This document shows, in pieces, positions 26,243-35,544 of a stretch of DNA of 64,000 nucleotides (positions within the stretch are counted from its first letter, which is position 1; each line of letters opens with the position of its first letter). The position numbers and the translations under genes are program-made. Location: NCBI GenBank assembly GCA_016708265.1, contig JADJGA010000003.1:558001-622000 (forward strand), written 5' to 3'. The notes under the pieces were generated by a model, which was not told the DNA's origin, did no database searches, and worked only from the letters and a program-made list of their open reading frames with translations. The stretch is from Saprospiraceae bacterium. GTDB taxonomy: Bacteria > Bacteroidota > Bacteroidia > Chitinophagales > Saprospiraceae.

Positions 26243-29200
26243 TCAGACGTCATCCTGAGTAAATGTTCTCAAAGAATCTTTAGGATCAGTACCCGAGAAT
26301 GAGAATCTCAATTGTGTATAGCATTGTCCGCAGGTTGCTCCCGGATTACAATTATCAGTACTACCTCTATCGAAATCTCTTGCTTTAATTGTAACCATCC
26401 TTGGAGTTGTACTTGGCATAACCACTGTTGTTATTTCGCTATAACATAACGGAGTCGGATTTTTGCAGTCTTTTACTGTAAATGAATATGAGCAGAATGC
26501 AAGATTTCCACATTTGTCTTCTACAGTCCATCTTATCTGATAAATTCCCAAAGCCATATTTGTCCTTGTAAATGTATTTGTATAACCTTTTATAGGATTT
26601 GTCAGATTACCACCTGTTACTTCATATGTCCATACCAGTTCATTTGTTGGAGTACATTCATCTGTAGCTTTTCCCACTAAAGTCACATCACCTGTACAAT
26701 TTGCATTGTATGCACATACAGAAGTATTTGCACAAGAAGATGTAAATTCCGGCAGATTATTATCATTGACCATTATCACCTGAGTATGAATCCACATACC
26801 AGCATAAGGATTGCCTGGAAGTCCCAGATAAACAGGATTATGATCATTGTACTGACACCAGTCTATTACTGTCCAGTCTCTAAGTATTTTATAACATGCA
26901 CCATTAACCACATTGAAAACCCTGTCTTTGTAAGTTGAAGCTACCATACTGCAGAAATCATCCGCTGACAGGTTAGGTTCTCCTGTTTTTGAAGGATCAG
27001 TATCAGTATTCGAACATCCAACGAGATTAAGTTTGTCAGTTGGCCAATATGACGGCAACATAACAAAAGGATTAGTATTTACTACATTAATATATTGTGT
27101 ACATTGATTTTTTCTGCCACCATTGTCTGTCACAGTCCATGTCCTGGTTATGGTACCAACATTGCATTGGTTAAGAGTTCCATTATCTATGTAAGCAATA
27201 GTACCTCCGCAATTATCCCACCATGTAGGTTGTCCACCTGTCAGGCTTACATTATGAGGATCAACATTACAATCTATAGTTACATCTTTTGGACATGTGA
27301 TCTGAGGTCCTATTTTATCATCTATGTAAATCTCTACCATACATGTATTCCAATTTCCGCTGGCATCCGTAACTTTAAGCACAACCTGTCTGGTTTTTCC
27401 AACATCACCACTGCTAAAATCAGCATATGGTCCGAAAGGCCCAACAACTGCACCATTCATTCTTGCAACTAAAAATGTAATATCAGAACAGTTATCAAAA
27501 CTTCCGTCATCAAATGTCTCTGCATAAACTCTGGCAGTACACTCTGTTGCAACAGTCGCTACAGTATGTTCATCACATACGGCTATTGGCGGAACATCGT
27601 CAACAACCAGTACAGTCAAAGTACCTTCTGACACATTGCCGCATTCATCAGTCAATCTGTAACGAACACAGGTCTCACCAAGTGGAAGGTCCAGTATAGT
27701 GTATATTTTCTTTCCACCAACAATTTTAGATGTAATTTTCTGAAAATATTCAAAAATTCCATTTGCAGTTGAGCAATAGCCTACTTCATAAGTATATCCA
27801 TTGCTACATCCGTAGTTCTGGATGATTGGCACTGGCAATTCAACATTTGCATTGCACACAAATGGCTTAGTACTTACTGTAAAAGTCGATTGTGTATAGG
27901 TTTCAAAAGTGATTGGAGTAAGATCCATTACTTTGATTAACTGATAATGTTCACGAGGATTCTCATCTCCGTTACAACAACCATTTGAACCACCTTCACA
28001 CATATCATATGCTATCCATTTTCTCAATATCTTGAATGATCCTGGACAAATTTCATGAACTTCATCAGTATACATAATATTTATCATGCAATAACCCATA
28101 TTTGGCCAGATTGGATTTCCATCAATAGTTGGAACATCTATTTCATCAGGTTGTGGATAACCATCACCGTTTTTATCCCATTTTTTATCTGTATCAGAAA
28201 GTTTTCCACTTGGGCTCCTTTGCATAAAATAACCAGTACATGAAAGTGGTAAAGTATCGATACCATCCCAATTATGAGGCCAGTCCATATCTTCAAATGT
28301 ATTGTGCTCCCATCTGATCACATGAGTACAAACCGGAGTTTTCATGCCTTTCCAGTCTGTTCCCTGATATTTTATTACCCTTTCCCAAAAGTATTCTCCA
28401 CATTGCTCAGGATTAGCAGTAGTTACATCTGACAAAATTTTAACAGTAGCTTCAGCTACATGACAATTGTCGTTTACAATTACTCCATTACCTATACTAA
28501 GAAATCCAGTACTTTTGATTCTTAGCTTGGCATCATTTACAGTTCTGGTACTCCCGCTATTATTGAAAATAACAATTTGCCATGTTCCATCAATAAAACT
28601 GTTCGTTGCCTGAGTTCCATAGAAAAAATCATCCGTGTAAGGACTTACTAGAGGCACAGCAGTTATATATCCAAGTGGATCATATATCCTCACGGTAACA
28701 CCTGAAGTACTGCTTAAATTCAAAACAGCCTGAACATAATTCATTATTTCAGATTGATTTGCAGCATTATCTACTTCAAATGGAATTGTTACAAATCCCC
28801 CTATAGGGATTGTAAATGGAAATCCGTTGTAATTAGGGCCAACACTTGGCACAATAGGCTGAGGGCCAGTGTATAAATAACTTTTATCTGTATTTGAAGT
28901 CAGATAATCTGAAAGATCTTCACTACATGGCACATATACAGTATCCAAACACCTTAATGTGGGTGCGATCTTGTCTTCAAGTGTGATTTCCCCCCAGCAA
29001 ACATTATTGATGCTTGGGTCAAATCCCACTTCAGCTTTTAATTTCTGACCGGTATAATCGGGAAGAATATCTCCATCGAGAATCCACGTTCCGTTTAGAC
29101 CGGCTGTTCCTACTATCTGATTGTTTTTATTGACAATCTTATAGATTTTGTAGGGACATTGGGCATTATCATTTTCCCCTTCTATTACCATTTCTGGTGT

Positions 29201-29380
29201 TACAACTGCAATGCATTCATTGTTGAATGACACTTGAACTAAATCATTGCAGGCAAGAGGACAATCCGGGGTCTGAGCAAAAGATTTTTGTGCAAACCCA
29301 ATTGCAAACAAAAACAACAATACGATATAAGAATTTCTTATGATCGCATTAACAGTAGGTGTAAAATTCTTGTTTTTCAT
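26243..29380 (-). CDS. N-terminal piece of a giant HYR-domain secreted protein
   Basis: A 1,045-residue frame with a signal peptide (IVLLFLFAIGFAQKSFAQ near residues 18-35). A region near 170-290 resembles a P-type (proprotein convertase) domain. Several HYR/Ig-like modules follow, each ending in phrases such as VTDASGNWNTCMVEI or WTVEDKCGNLAFC. Many paired Cys suit an extracellular protein. The frame stops at TGA after TFTQDDV. In related modules a Gly usually sits at that position, and the reading frame continues for 440 more residues into a sorting domain. GGA to TGA is the simplest explanation. The restored protein would be 1,486 residues. Confidence 0.88.
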   Translation of the reverse strand: MKNKNFTPTVNAIIRNSYIVLLFLFAIGFAQKSFAQTPDCPLACNDLVQVSFNNECIAVVTPEMVIEGENDNAQCPYKIYKIVNKNNQIVGTAGLNGTWILDGDILPDYTGQKLKAEVGFDPSINNVCWGEITLEDKIAPTLRCLDTVYVPCSEDLSDYLTSNTDKSYLYTGPQPIVPSVGPNYNGFPFTIPIGGFVTIPFEVDNAANQSEIMNYVQAVLNLSSTSGVTVRIYDPLGYITAVPLVSPYTDDFFYGTQATNSFIDGTWQIVIFNNSGSTRTVNDAKLRIKSTGFLSIGNGVIVNDNCHVAEATVKILSDVTTANPEQCGEYFWERVIKYQGTDWKGMKTPVCTHVIRWEHNTFEDMDWPHNWDGIDTLPLSCTGYFMQRSPSGKLSDTDKKWDKNGDGYPQPDEIDVPTIDGNPIWPNMGYCMINIMYTDEVHEICPGSFKILRKWIAYDMCEGGSNGCCNGDENPREHYQLIKVMDLTPITFETYTQSTFTVSTKPFVCNANVELPVPIIQNYGCSNGYTYEVGYCSTANGIFEYFQKITSKIVGGKKIYTILDLPLGETCVRYRLTDECGNVSEGTLTVLVVDDVPPIAVCDEHTVATVATECTARVYAETFDDGSFDNCSDITFLVARMNGAVVGPFGPYADFSSGDVGKTRQVVLKVTDASGNWNTCMVEIYIDDKIGPQITCPKDVTIDCNVDPHNVSLTGGQPTWWDNCGGTIAYIDNGTLNQCNVGTITRTWTVTDNGGRKNQCTQYINVVNTNPFVMLPSYWPTDKLNLVGCSNTDTDPSKTGEPNLSADDFCSMVASTYKDRVFNVVNGACYKILRDWTVIDWCQYNDHNPVYLGLPGNPYAGMWIHTQVIMVNDNNLPEFTSSCANTSVCAYNANCTGDVTLVGKATDECTPTNELVWTYEVTGGNLTNPIKGYTNTFTRTNMALGIYQIRWTVEDKCGNLAFCSYSFTVKDCKNPTPLCYSEITTVVMPSTTPRMVTIKARDFDRGSTDNCNPGATCGQCYTQLRFSFSGTDPKDSLRTFTQDDV

Positions 29381-29510
29381 GAGTATTTAAAAAATTTATA
29401 GATTACAAAATTATTTCTAATTAACCCTTTTGAATCAGATGGATCAATTCAGAATACTCACGAAAGTCAAATATGATATCAGGCAATCAAGCCCTTATAT
29501 ATCCAAAACC

Positions 29511-30188
29511 TTATTTTAAAATTTCAAATTCCTTTACAAATTCAATCAATTCCTGCGAATTGACTGTCCCGATTTTTTTTAGGATATGCTTCCGGTGAAC
29601 ACTTGCAGTATGTTCACTAATAAACAATTCTTCCGCAATTTTTTTATTACTGTGTCCTTTGCATATCAATTCAAGAATTTCCAGTTCGCGTCGTGTCATA
29701 CTCTGCCTGACTAAAAACCTGTCAACCGGTATTCTTTTTTTTTTCAAATCATTCTCAGCAATGTTGTTATTCAACTCAGGAGCTACTTTCAAATTTTCGC
29801 CTATATAAATCTTTCCCTGAACTACAGTGTTTATACACTCTATCAAAGAATCAAGATCACTCGTTTTTAAAAGATAGCCATCCACCCCCATTCTAAAACA
29901 TGATTTGACTAAGTTTATGTCTCCATATGCACTTAAAATAACCAGTTTTGTATTTTTCCCGGCAATTTTAATGTCTTTGATTAATTCTTCCGGATCATAG
30001 CCAGGAAAGTTAATCTCAGTAATCACAATGTTAACATCAACCTTATTCAAATATTCAATCAGGTCTTTACCCGATGTAAAAGTAGCAGATACGCTAAACT
30101 GCATTGTAGAATAATTTTCTAAAAAGGTTTTCACACCTTCCAAAAACATCCTTTGCTGATCAGACAATACAATTTTGTATCCTGCCAT
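29511..30188 (-). CDS. NarL/LuxR-type response regulator with Glu at the phospho-acceptor site
   Basis: A 225-residue protein with an N-terminal receiver domain and a C-terminal LuxR helix-turn-helix (MTRRELEILELICKGHSNKKIAEELFISEH; recognition helix after HTASVHRKHILKK). Ser86 and Lys108 of the receiver are in place. The expected acceptor Asp in VITDINxPG is Glu58 (VITEINFPG), and the acidic pair at the start is Ser9-Asp10. Asp-to-Glu changes often mimic phosphorylation, so the protein may act without a kinase. No histidine kinase is adjacent. It is transcribed toward the HYR protein gene, 130 bases downstream, and could regulate that locus; this is inference. Confidence 0.9.
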   Translation of the reverse strand: MAGYKIVLSDQQRMFLEGVKTFLENYSTMQFSVSATFTSGKDLIEYLNKVDVNIVITEINFPGYDPEELIKDIKIAGKNTKLVILSAYGDINLVKSCFRMGVDGYLLKTSDLDSLIECINTVVQGKIYIGENLKVAPELNNNIAENDLKKKRIPVDRFLVRQSMTRRELEILELICKGHSNKKIAEELFISEHTASVHRKHILKKIGTVNSQELIEFVKEFEILK

Positions 30189-30568
30189 GTTAAAAAAAAT
30201 TATAAGTTAAGTTCAAAAAATTCACTTTTAATGAATTCTGACTTGCTATATACAAATAGAGTGCCAATTTTCACCAAATTATAGAATATCATTGATTAAC
30301 AGCTATTTGTGAATTCACATATTTTCAATTGCAATATGATTTTAAAATAGTTTGCCACAATATTCCTTATCAATAAAATAAAATCATCGTTGATACACCT
30401 GAATAAACTCTTGTAATACCAGCTCACTTATTTAATATACAAAATCACTTAAAAAATAAACTCGTCAAAATTACATATGATTAAGGCTTTGCAACAGGAT
30501 TTTTTATGTACTGGTCACTAATAAATTTAAGCCCCATTTTTCTCATTTAATATACCAACTCAGATAGC

Positions 30569-30613
30569 AGCTCCGAGGAGCTAAATATTGGTAACATCGG
30601 ATGAAATCCGATG
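30569..30613. repeat. REP-like double hairpin
   Basis: Two adjacent hairpins, AGCTCC-GA-GGAGCT (30569-30582) and CATCGGAT-GAA-ATCCGATG (30595-30613), are joined by TAAATATTGGTAA. This hairpin plus AAATATTGGTA-like linker resembles short interspersed palindromic elements seen between genes in Bacteroidota. Only one copy lies in the window, so the repeat status is inferred. Confidence 0.45.
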
Positions 30614-31090
30614 TGAATATGCCAACAAATGCTTGTTTTGGAATCATTTTTTCCCTTTGATGCAAAAATCATTACAAAACAATACACTATTTTCATTAGA
30701 ACTTAGTTGCTGTTTCATTAAAAAAAGAAAAAAACTGATATTTTTATAACTTTTGTAAATAGCTATAAGTTGAAATTTACATTTTCTCCATTTATCTTTT
30801 TATAAAATTGAAGTAATATAAATGCTATTCTGAATTGGTCAAAACCTTGATAAGATATTATAGAGTTTTATACCCTTGTAATAAATACATTTTACAGATA
30901 ATTTCGTTATAAATATAGATAAGATAAATAATTACAAATTACAAGAATGTAAATCAGATATTTAATTCGAAATATATTTATATTATTTATTTAATTAGCC
31001 ATATTTTTGTTAATATTGTCTCTGAAAGAAAAATAATGATTCTTAAATATTAAAAATAATATTTTATTCCGGATTGCTTTCTCAAATTAA

Positions 31091-31098
31091 TAGTTTTG
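31091..31098 (+). promoter_or_regulatory. Candidate promoter of the polysaccharide operon, -7 box TAGTTTTG
   Basis: TAGTTTTG fits TAnnTTTG and lies about 60 bases upstream of the oxidoreductase ATG. No -33 element was confirmed. Confidence 0.3.
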
Positions 31099-31160
31099 AA
31101 TTCTGCAAAGATAACATGCTAATAATGAGTATTTCTATTTGATGGAAAAATAAAAAACAG

Positions 31161-32099
31161 ATGAAGGAAATCAAAATTGGTTTATTTGGAGTTGGGTATT
31201 TTGGCAATTTTCATTTGAATAATCTTTTAAAAACACGTTTTAATGTAATTGGATTTTATGATTCAGATAATCAAAGGTCCGATATGATTTCTGAAAAATT
31301 CGGTATTGAAAAATACTATCACCCTGAAAAACTTATTGAAGACTGTGATGCAATCGATATCACAACACCTACTACATATCATTATTCATTTTTAAAAAAA
31401 GCAATAGAACTCAAAAAGCACATTTTTGTTGAAAAGCCAATGACGTATGATTCTGAAGAAGCCCTGGAAATAAAGAAAATGGTTGAAAATTCAAAAACTA
31501 TACTCCAGGTTGGTCATATTGAAAGATATAATCCTGTAATTGAAAATCTTAATTTATATGGATCTGAAATAGTGAATATGGAAACAAACAGATTCTCAAC
31601 ATATAATCCCAGAGGAACTGACGTCTCTGTAGTTTTTGACCTGATGATCCATGATATTGACCTAGTCCTGCATCTTATGGGAAATAATATCAAAAATATT
31701 GATGCTTGTGGTTACAGCAAATTTGGACCTACGCTTGAATTTGCTTCAGCAAGTCTATTATTTGAGAATGGATCGAGAGCAACTTTGAATGCCAGTATTA
31801 TACATCCTTATCTTGAAAGAAAAATGAAATTATGGACGAGAGAAAAATACTATGAACTGGATCTTGGTAAAAAACACAAAGACATTTATTCATACAAAGT
31901 TAACCCTGATATCAATATGAATATTCTTTCAGGTAAAGAATCACAGGAATTCGCAACAACCAATTCTATCCTTGATGAATTGAATGAATTCTATGAATGT
32001 ATAGCAAACAATACTTTGCCCCGGGTGACGGCGACAGATGGATATAACTCAATCAGGCTTGCAGAAATGATCTTAGACAAAATAAAAATGAAGAGTTGA
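31161..32099 (+). CDS. Gfo/Idh/MocA family oxidoreductase
   Basis: A 312-residue NAD(P)-dependent sugar-type oxidoreductase. The Rossmann motif GLFGVGYFGNFHL is at residues 7-19, and the family signature EKP is at 91-93 (VEKPMTYD). The C-terminal alpha/beta domain carries the conserved DLMIHDIDLVLHL with the substrate-site His. The gene overlaps a lipoprotein gene and then a sugar-phosphate transferase, so the likely substrate is a sugar, perhaps a nucleotide sugar for surface polysaccharide. The exact substrate is unknown. Confidence 0.9.
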   Translation: MKEIKIGLFGVGYFGNFHLNNLLKTRFNVIGFYDSDNQRSDMISEKFGIEKYYHPEKLIEDCDAIDITTPTTYHYSFLKKAIELKKHIFVEKPMTYDSEEALEIKKMVENSKTILQVGHIERYNPVIENLNLYGSEIVNMETNRFSTYNPRGTDVSVVFDLMIHDIDLVLHLMGNNIKNIDACGYSKFGPTLEFASASLLFENGSRATLNASIIHPYLERKMKLWTREKYYELDLGKKHKDIYSYKVNPDINMNILSGKESQEFATTNSILDELNEFYECIANNTLPRVTATDGYNSIRLAEMILDKIKMKS

Positions 32100-33001
32100 T
32101 GATTTTAAACAGACTAAAATATTATCCTTCATTCTCTATCCAGATATGTATATCAATACTTTTATCTTTAATATTTTATTCCTGCAATTTAGGTTTTGAT
32201 AATGCTAAAGCACCTCATTATCTATATTTCAAAAACATCGATATTAAAACAAAATTACTATCTGAAGGAGCTCCTTCTCATAAAATAACAGAATTGTGGA
32301 TATACGCTGATGGACAACTGCTTGGAGCTTTTGACAAAGAAAAACCAGTTCCAATAATCAGTGATAATGAAGTTGTTGAGATTAATATTTTTGCAGGGAT
32401 CAGAGCAAATGGAAGCAAACAGGATGTTCAGATTTATTATCTTTTAAAAAATATAAATTTTAATCTTAAATATTATGCAGGAAGGATTGATACTATAGAT
32501 GCTGTTTTCAGTTACTCTGAAAATGCAAATTTCGTCTTCCTTGAAGATTTTGAAAATGGCAATATTTTTTCACTTGATCTGGATGGAGATAAAAATACAG
32601 GTATTAGTATTTCTAAAAGCGAACCTCTTTCAGGAATCAACTGTGGTAAAATTATTCTAAATAAAGAACATAATACAGTTTATGTAACGAGTTCTGCAGA
32701 ATTTTTTCAATTGCCTGTAACCGGGAATTATACATTCCTCGAAATAGATTATAAATGTAATACAGATTTTATCATCGGCCTTACAGGTAAAGATCCTTCG
32801 ACAGGAAAAGAATATAGTTCGGACATCATTCTATTGACAAAAAAGGAAAATTGGAATAAACTATATCTTGACCTTACAAGCATAGTGCAAAACTCAGGAC
32901 TAGGACTTTATAAAGTTTATTTTAAATCTGAACATGATGATTCAATAGAAAAATCAGAAATTTCATTGGATAATATTAAATTACTTTATTTGAAAAAATG
33001 A
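32099..33001 (+). CDS. Uncharacterised lipoprotein
   Basis: A 300-residue protein with a lipoprotein signal peptide (hydrophobic ISILLSLIF, lipobox FYSC, Cys29). The start chosen is the ATG at 32099, which overlaps the upstream stop by one base (TGATG); a TTG three bases earlier is possible. The mature part looks all-beta. Its C-terminal half resembles a carbohydrate-binding jelly roll (VFLEDFENG, later YTFLEIDYKCN and ISLDNIKLLYL). I do not recognise a named family. Tight coupling to the oxidoreductase and the sugar transferase suggests a surface-polysaccharide role. Export is clear; function is not. Confidence 0.8.
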   Translation: MILNRLKYYPSFSIQICISILLSLIFYSCNLGFDNAKAPHYLYFKNIDIKTKLLSEGAPSHKITELWIYADGQLLGAFDKEKPVPIISDNEVVEINIFAGIRANGSKQDVQIYYLLKNINFNLKYYAGRIDTIDAVFSYSENANFVFLEDFENGNIFSLDLDGDKNTGISISKSEPLSGINCGKIILNKEHNTVYVTSSAEFFQLPVTGNYTFLEIDYKCNTDFIIGLTGKDPSTGKEYSSDIILLTKKENWNKLYLDLTSIVQNSGLGLYKVYFKSEHDDSIEKSEISLDNIKLLYLKK

Positions 33002-34422
33002 GAATTGATAAAAACATAAAGGGGATATTTATTTATTTTTTATGGAATTATGTGGCAGCTTTTATTTCATGGATTTTGTTTTTTATAATTAGAAAAACAA
33101 TAGAGACTCGAACATTTTCCTTTTATAATATTATAGTTGATAAAAACTACTATCTGGGACTTCTTATAATCCCTTTTTTTTGGATTCTATTGTATTTCAT
33201 TCTTGATAAAACAAAAGACATCTACAGATTTTCAAGGTTCGCAACTGTTAAACGGACTTTCTGGCTCAGCCTTATAGGCAGTTTCATTATTCTCATGGCA
33301 TTACTGCGCAATGACAATGTCTTAAAATTTATAAATTTATTTGAATCTTTTCTTTTACTATTCACAATTCACTTTTTTATAACTTCATTTCTAAGGATAA
33401 CAATATTAACCAAGTTTAAAAACCAGATAAAGAGCGGGGAATTATTCTTTAATACTCTTGTGGTTGGAGGAAATAATAATAGCCTTAAACTTTATGAAGA
33501 ACTGAAGTCTATACCCTATAAACTGGGTTATAATTTTATTGGCTTTATTGATACAAATGGGAAGAGTAAAAATGAACTGGAAAAATATCTTCCTAAATTA
33601 GGAACTGTCAATGAAATAAATTTTGTTTTAAATGAGTATTCAATAGAAGAGGTTATCATAGCAGTAGAATCAGAAGAGCATTCTAAAGTCAATAATATCC
33701 TGAATATTTTATTTGATTCCGAAAGTAATATACTGATTAAAATAATCCCTGACATGTATCATATTTTGTTGGGAAATGTAAAGATGAACCATGTATATGG
33801 CGCTGTGTTGCTGGAAATAGATCGTGAACTAATGCCTAAATGGGAACATAAGTTAAAAAGACTGATGGATATTTCTGTCAGCATAATTGCAATCATTATA
33901 CTGTTTCCTCTCTATTTATATATTGTTTTGAGAATTAAACTATCCTCAAAGGGACCAGTCTTTTATAAGCAGGAAAGAGTAGGATTAAAAGGTAAACCTT
34001 TTGATATTATTAAGTTCAGATCTATGATTGAAAACGCTGAGAATGGTGAACCAATGTTAAGCCATGAAAATGATGACAGAGTAACACGGTGGGGATCTAC
34101 GATGAGAAAATACAGATTGGATGAACTTCCACAATTTTGGAATGTGATTTTAGGTGAGATGTCTCTTGTTGGTCCAAGACCGGAAAGGAAGTATTATATC
34201 GAGAAAATTACTAAAACAGCACCACACTATAAAAGATTACTAAACGTCAGACCCGGGATCACATCATGGGGACAGGTAAAATATGGCTACGCTTCCAATG
34301 TAGACCAAATGCTTCAACGTATGAAATTTGACCTTCTATATCTGGAAAACATGTCTCTGACATTAGATTTCAAAATCCTTTTTTATACAATTCTGGTCCT
34401 TATAAAAGGTAAAGGCAAATAA
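32998..34422 (+). CDS. Undecaprenyl-phosphate sugar-phosphate transferase (polyprenyl glycosylphosphotransferase)
   Basis: A 474-residue membrane enzyme that would start lipid-linked polysaccharide assembly by moving a sugar phosphate from a nucleotide sugar to undecaprenyl phosphate. Four N-terminal membrane helices precede a Rossmann-like CoA-binding-type domain (LVVGGNNNSLKLYEEL, about 158-175). The C-terminal catalytic domain has KRLMDISVSI, FYKQERVGLKGKPFDIIKFRSM, RKYRLDELPQFWNV and SLVGPRPE, all hallmark motifs. Its ATG overlaps the lipoprotein stop by four bases. No glycosyltransferase cluster follows; glycerate kinase is next, after two bases. Confidence 0.92.
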   Translation: MRIDKNIKGIFIYFLWNYVAAFISWILFFIIRKTIETRTFSFYNIIVDKNYYLGLLIIPFFWILLYFILDKTKDIYRFSRFATVKRTFWLSLIGSFIILMALLRNDNVLKFINLFESFLLLFTIHFFITSFLRITILTKFKNQIKSGELFFNTLVVGGNNNSLKLYEELKSIPYKLGYNFIGFIDTNGKSKNELEKYLPKLGTVNEINFVLNEYSIEEVIIAVESEEHSKVNNILNILFDSESNILIKIIPDMYHILLGNVKMNHVYGAVLLEIDRELMPKWEHKLKRLMDISVSIIAIIILFPLYLYIVLRIKLSSKGPVFYKQERVGLKGKPFDIIKFRSMIENAENGEPMLSHENDDRVTRWGSTMRKYRLDELPQFWNVILGEMSLVGPRPERKYYIEKITKTAPHYKRLLNVRPGITSWGQVKYGYASNVDQMLQRMKFDLLYLENMSLTLDFKILFYTILVLIKGKGK

Positions 34423-34424
34423 AA

Positions 34425-34727
34425 ATGGTCATCATAGCTCCTGATAAATTCAAGGGTTCTTTGTCTTCAATTGAAGTTTGCGAAATCATAGAAGAAGGCA
34501 TAAGCAGATTTTTACCACATACTATAATCAAAAAGTTTCCATTCAGTGATGGTGGGAATGGATTTTTAGATGTTATAAATTACTATAAAACAGGATTAAA
34601 ATTTAAAGAAATCAATATCTATGATCCTCTTTTGAAATTCAGATTTACATCTAAGTATCTGACCGGAGATTCCACTGCATATATTGAGACTGCTGAATCA
34701 TCAGGCATCCATCTTTCTGGATCCTAA
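34425..34727 (+). pseudogene. Glycerate kinase, N-terminal piece (frameshifted)
   Basis: First 100 residues of a glycerate kinase. The N-terminal motif IIAPDKFKGSLSS and the FPFSDGGNGF glycine motif are typical and intact. The frame ends abruptly at TAA after AESSGIHLSGS. The normal continuation LDPKNRNPLYTSTFG is in another frame. Removing one T from CTTTCT at about 34711-34715 restores HLLDPKNRNP. The gene begins two bases after the sugar transferase and would be co-transcribed with it. Confidence 0.85.
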
Positions 34728-35541
34728 AAATAGAAATCCATTGTATACAAGTACATTTGGTCTGGGACAGGTAATAACGGATGCATTGCAATCAGGTTAT
34801 AAAGAAATCTTTATTGGACTTGGTGGCAGCTCTACAACAGACGGGGGCACAGGACTGGCAAATGCGCTTGGGTTTCAATTCTGTGACATTAATGGAAATC
34901 AGATAATACCAACTGGTCAAAATATTTTGAAGATACATAAAATAATTCCTGGTATTGTAAACCATGATGCTAGGATATATGCGGTAGCTGATGTTCAAAA
35001 CTGTTTATATGGCATAGGAGGAGCAGCAAAAGTATTTTCTGCACAAAAAGGTGCATCAGCGAGTGAAATAAAATTACTGGATGCAGGATTGAAAAACCTG
35101 GCAGAAATCATTAAAAAACAGTTCTCAATCGATGTAAATGCAATTCCTGGAAGCGGAGCTGCGGGCGGTGCTGCAGCCGGTCTTCATATTTTTGCAAATG
35201 CTGGAATTATTGACGGTGCAGATTTTATCAAAGTAATTTCCGGTATAGAAAATCATCTGAGCCAATGTAAACTGTTGATAACAGGTGAAGGTAAAATAGA
35301 TAAACAGACTCTGATGGGTAAAGTATGCCATAAGATTTCAATGATTGCTTTTGACCATGGAGTACCTGTTATTGGGGTGACTGGAAAAAACGCTTTGAAA
35401 AAAAAACAGTATAACAGCATAGGATTCTCCCGCATTTATCAATTAAAAGGCAGAAATATGAGTGAGGAAGAGGCAATCAATAATGCCAGGGCTTTATTAC
35501 TTCATGCAAGCATGAAAATCGCTAAATCAAATATGATTTAG
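34684..35541 (+). pseudogene. Glycerate kinase, C-terminal piece (frameshifted)
   Basis: The remaining two thirds of the kinase, phosphorylating D-glycerate with ATP. Recognisable segments are NPLYTSTFGLGQVI, IGLGGSSTTDGGTGLANALGF, GSGAAGGAAAGL and LLITGEGKIDKQT. The nominal TTG start at 34684 gives about 12 foreign residues, and true homology begins near 34714. The fused protein would be about 371 residues, normal for the family. The stop lies three bases from the convergent histidine kinase stop. Confidence 0.87.
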
Positions 35542-35544
35542 ATG

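Larger units (their letters stand above)
30189..31160. other. Long non-coding gap of about 970 bases
   Basis: No convincing gene on either strand. It holds a 12-bp palindrome (TGTGAATTCACA at 30308-30319), a pair of adjacent hairpins at 30569-30613, and opposed -7 box matches near its right end (TAGTTTTG plus at 31091-31098, TATCTTTG minus at 31106-31113). The rest is AT-rich and featureless to the eye. Confidence 0.5.

Noticed and set aside
26220..26245. Selenocysteine or an alternative genetic code at the internal TGA
   Set aside because: Several genes in the window end normally in TGA, and no selenocysteine machinery or insertion element is visible; a Gly-to-stop change explains it more simply.
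21602..29380. Polysaccharide utilisation locus
   Set aside because: No SusC/SusD pair, TonB receptor or glycoside hydrolase is present; the cohesin- and dockerin-like modules alone do not show polysaccharide breakdown.
30308..30319. Palindrome TGTGAATTCACA as a CRP/FNR site
   Set aside because: The spacer between TGTGA and TCACA is two bases instead of six, it occurs once, and AT-rich gaps produce such palindromes by chance.
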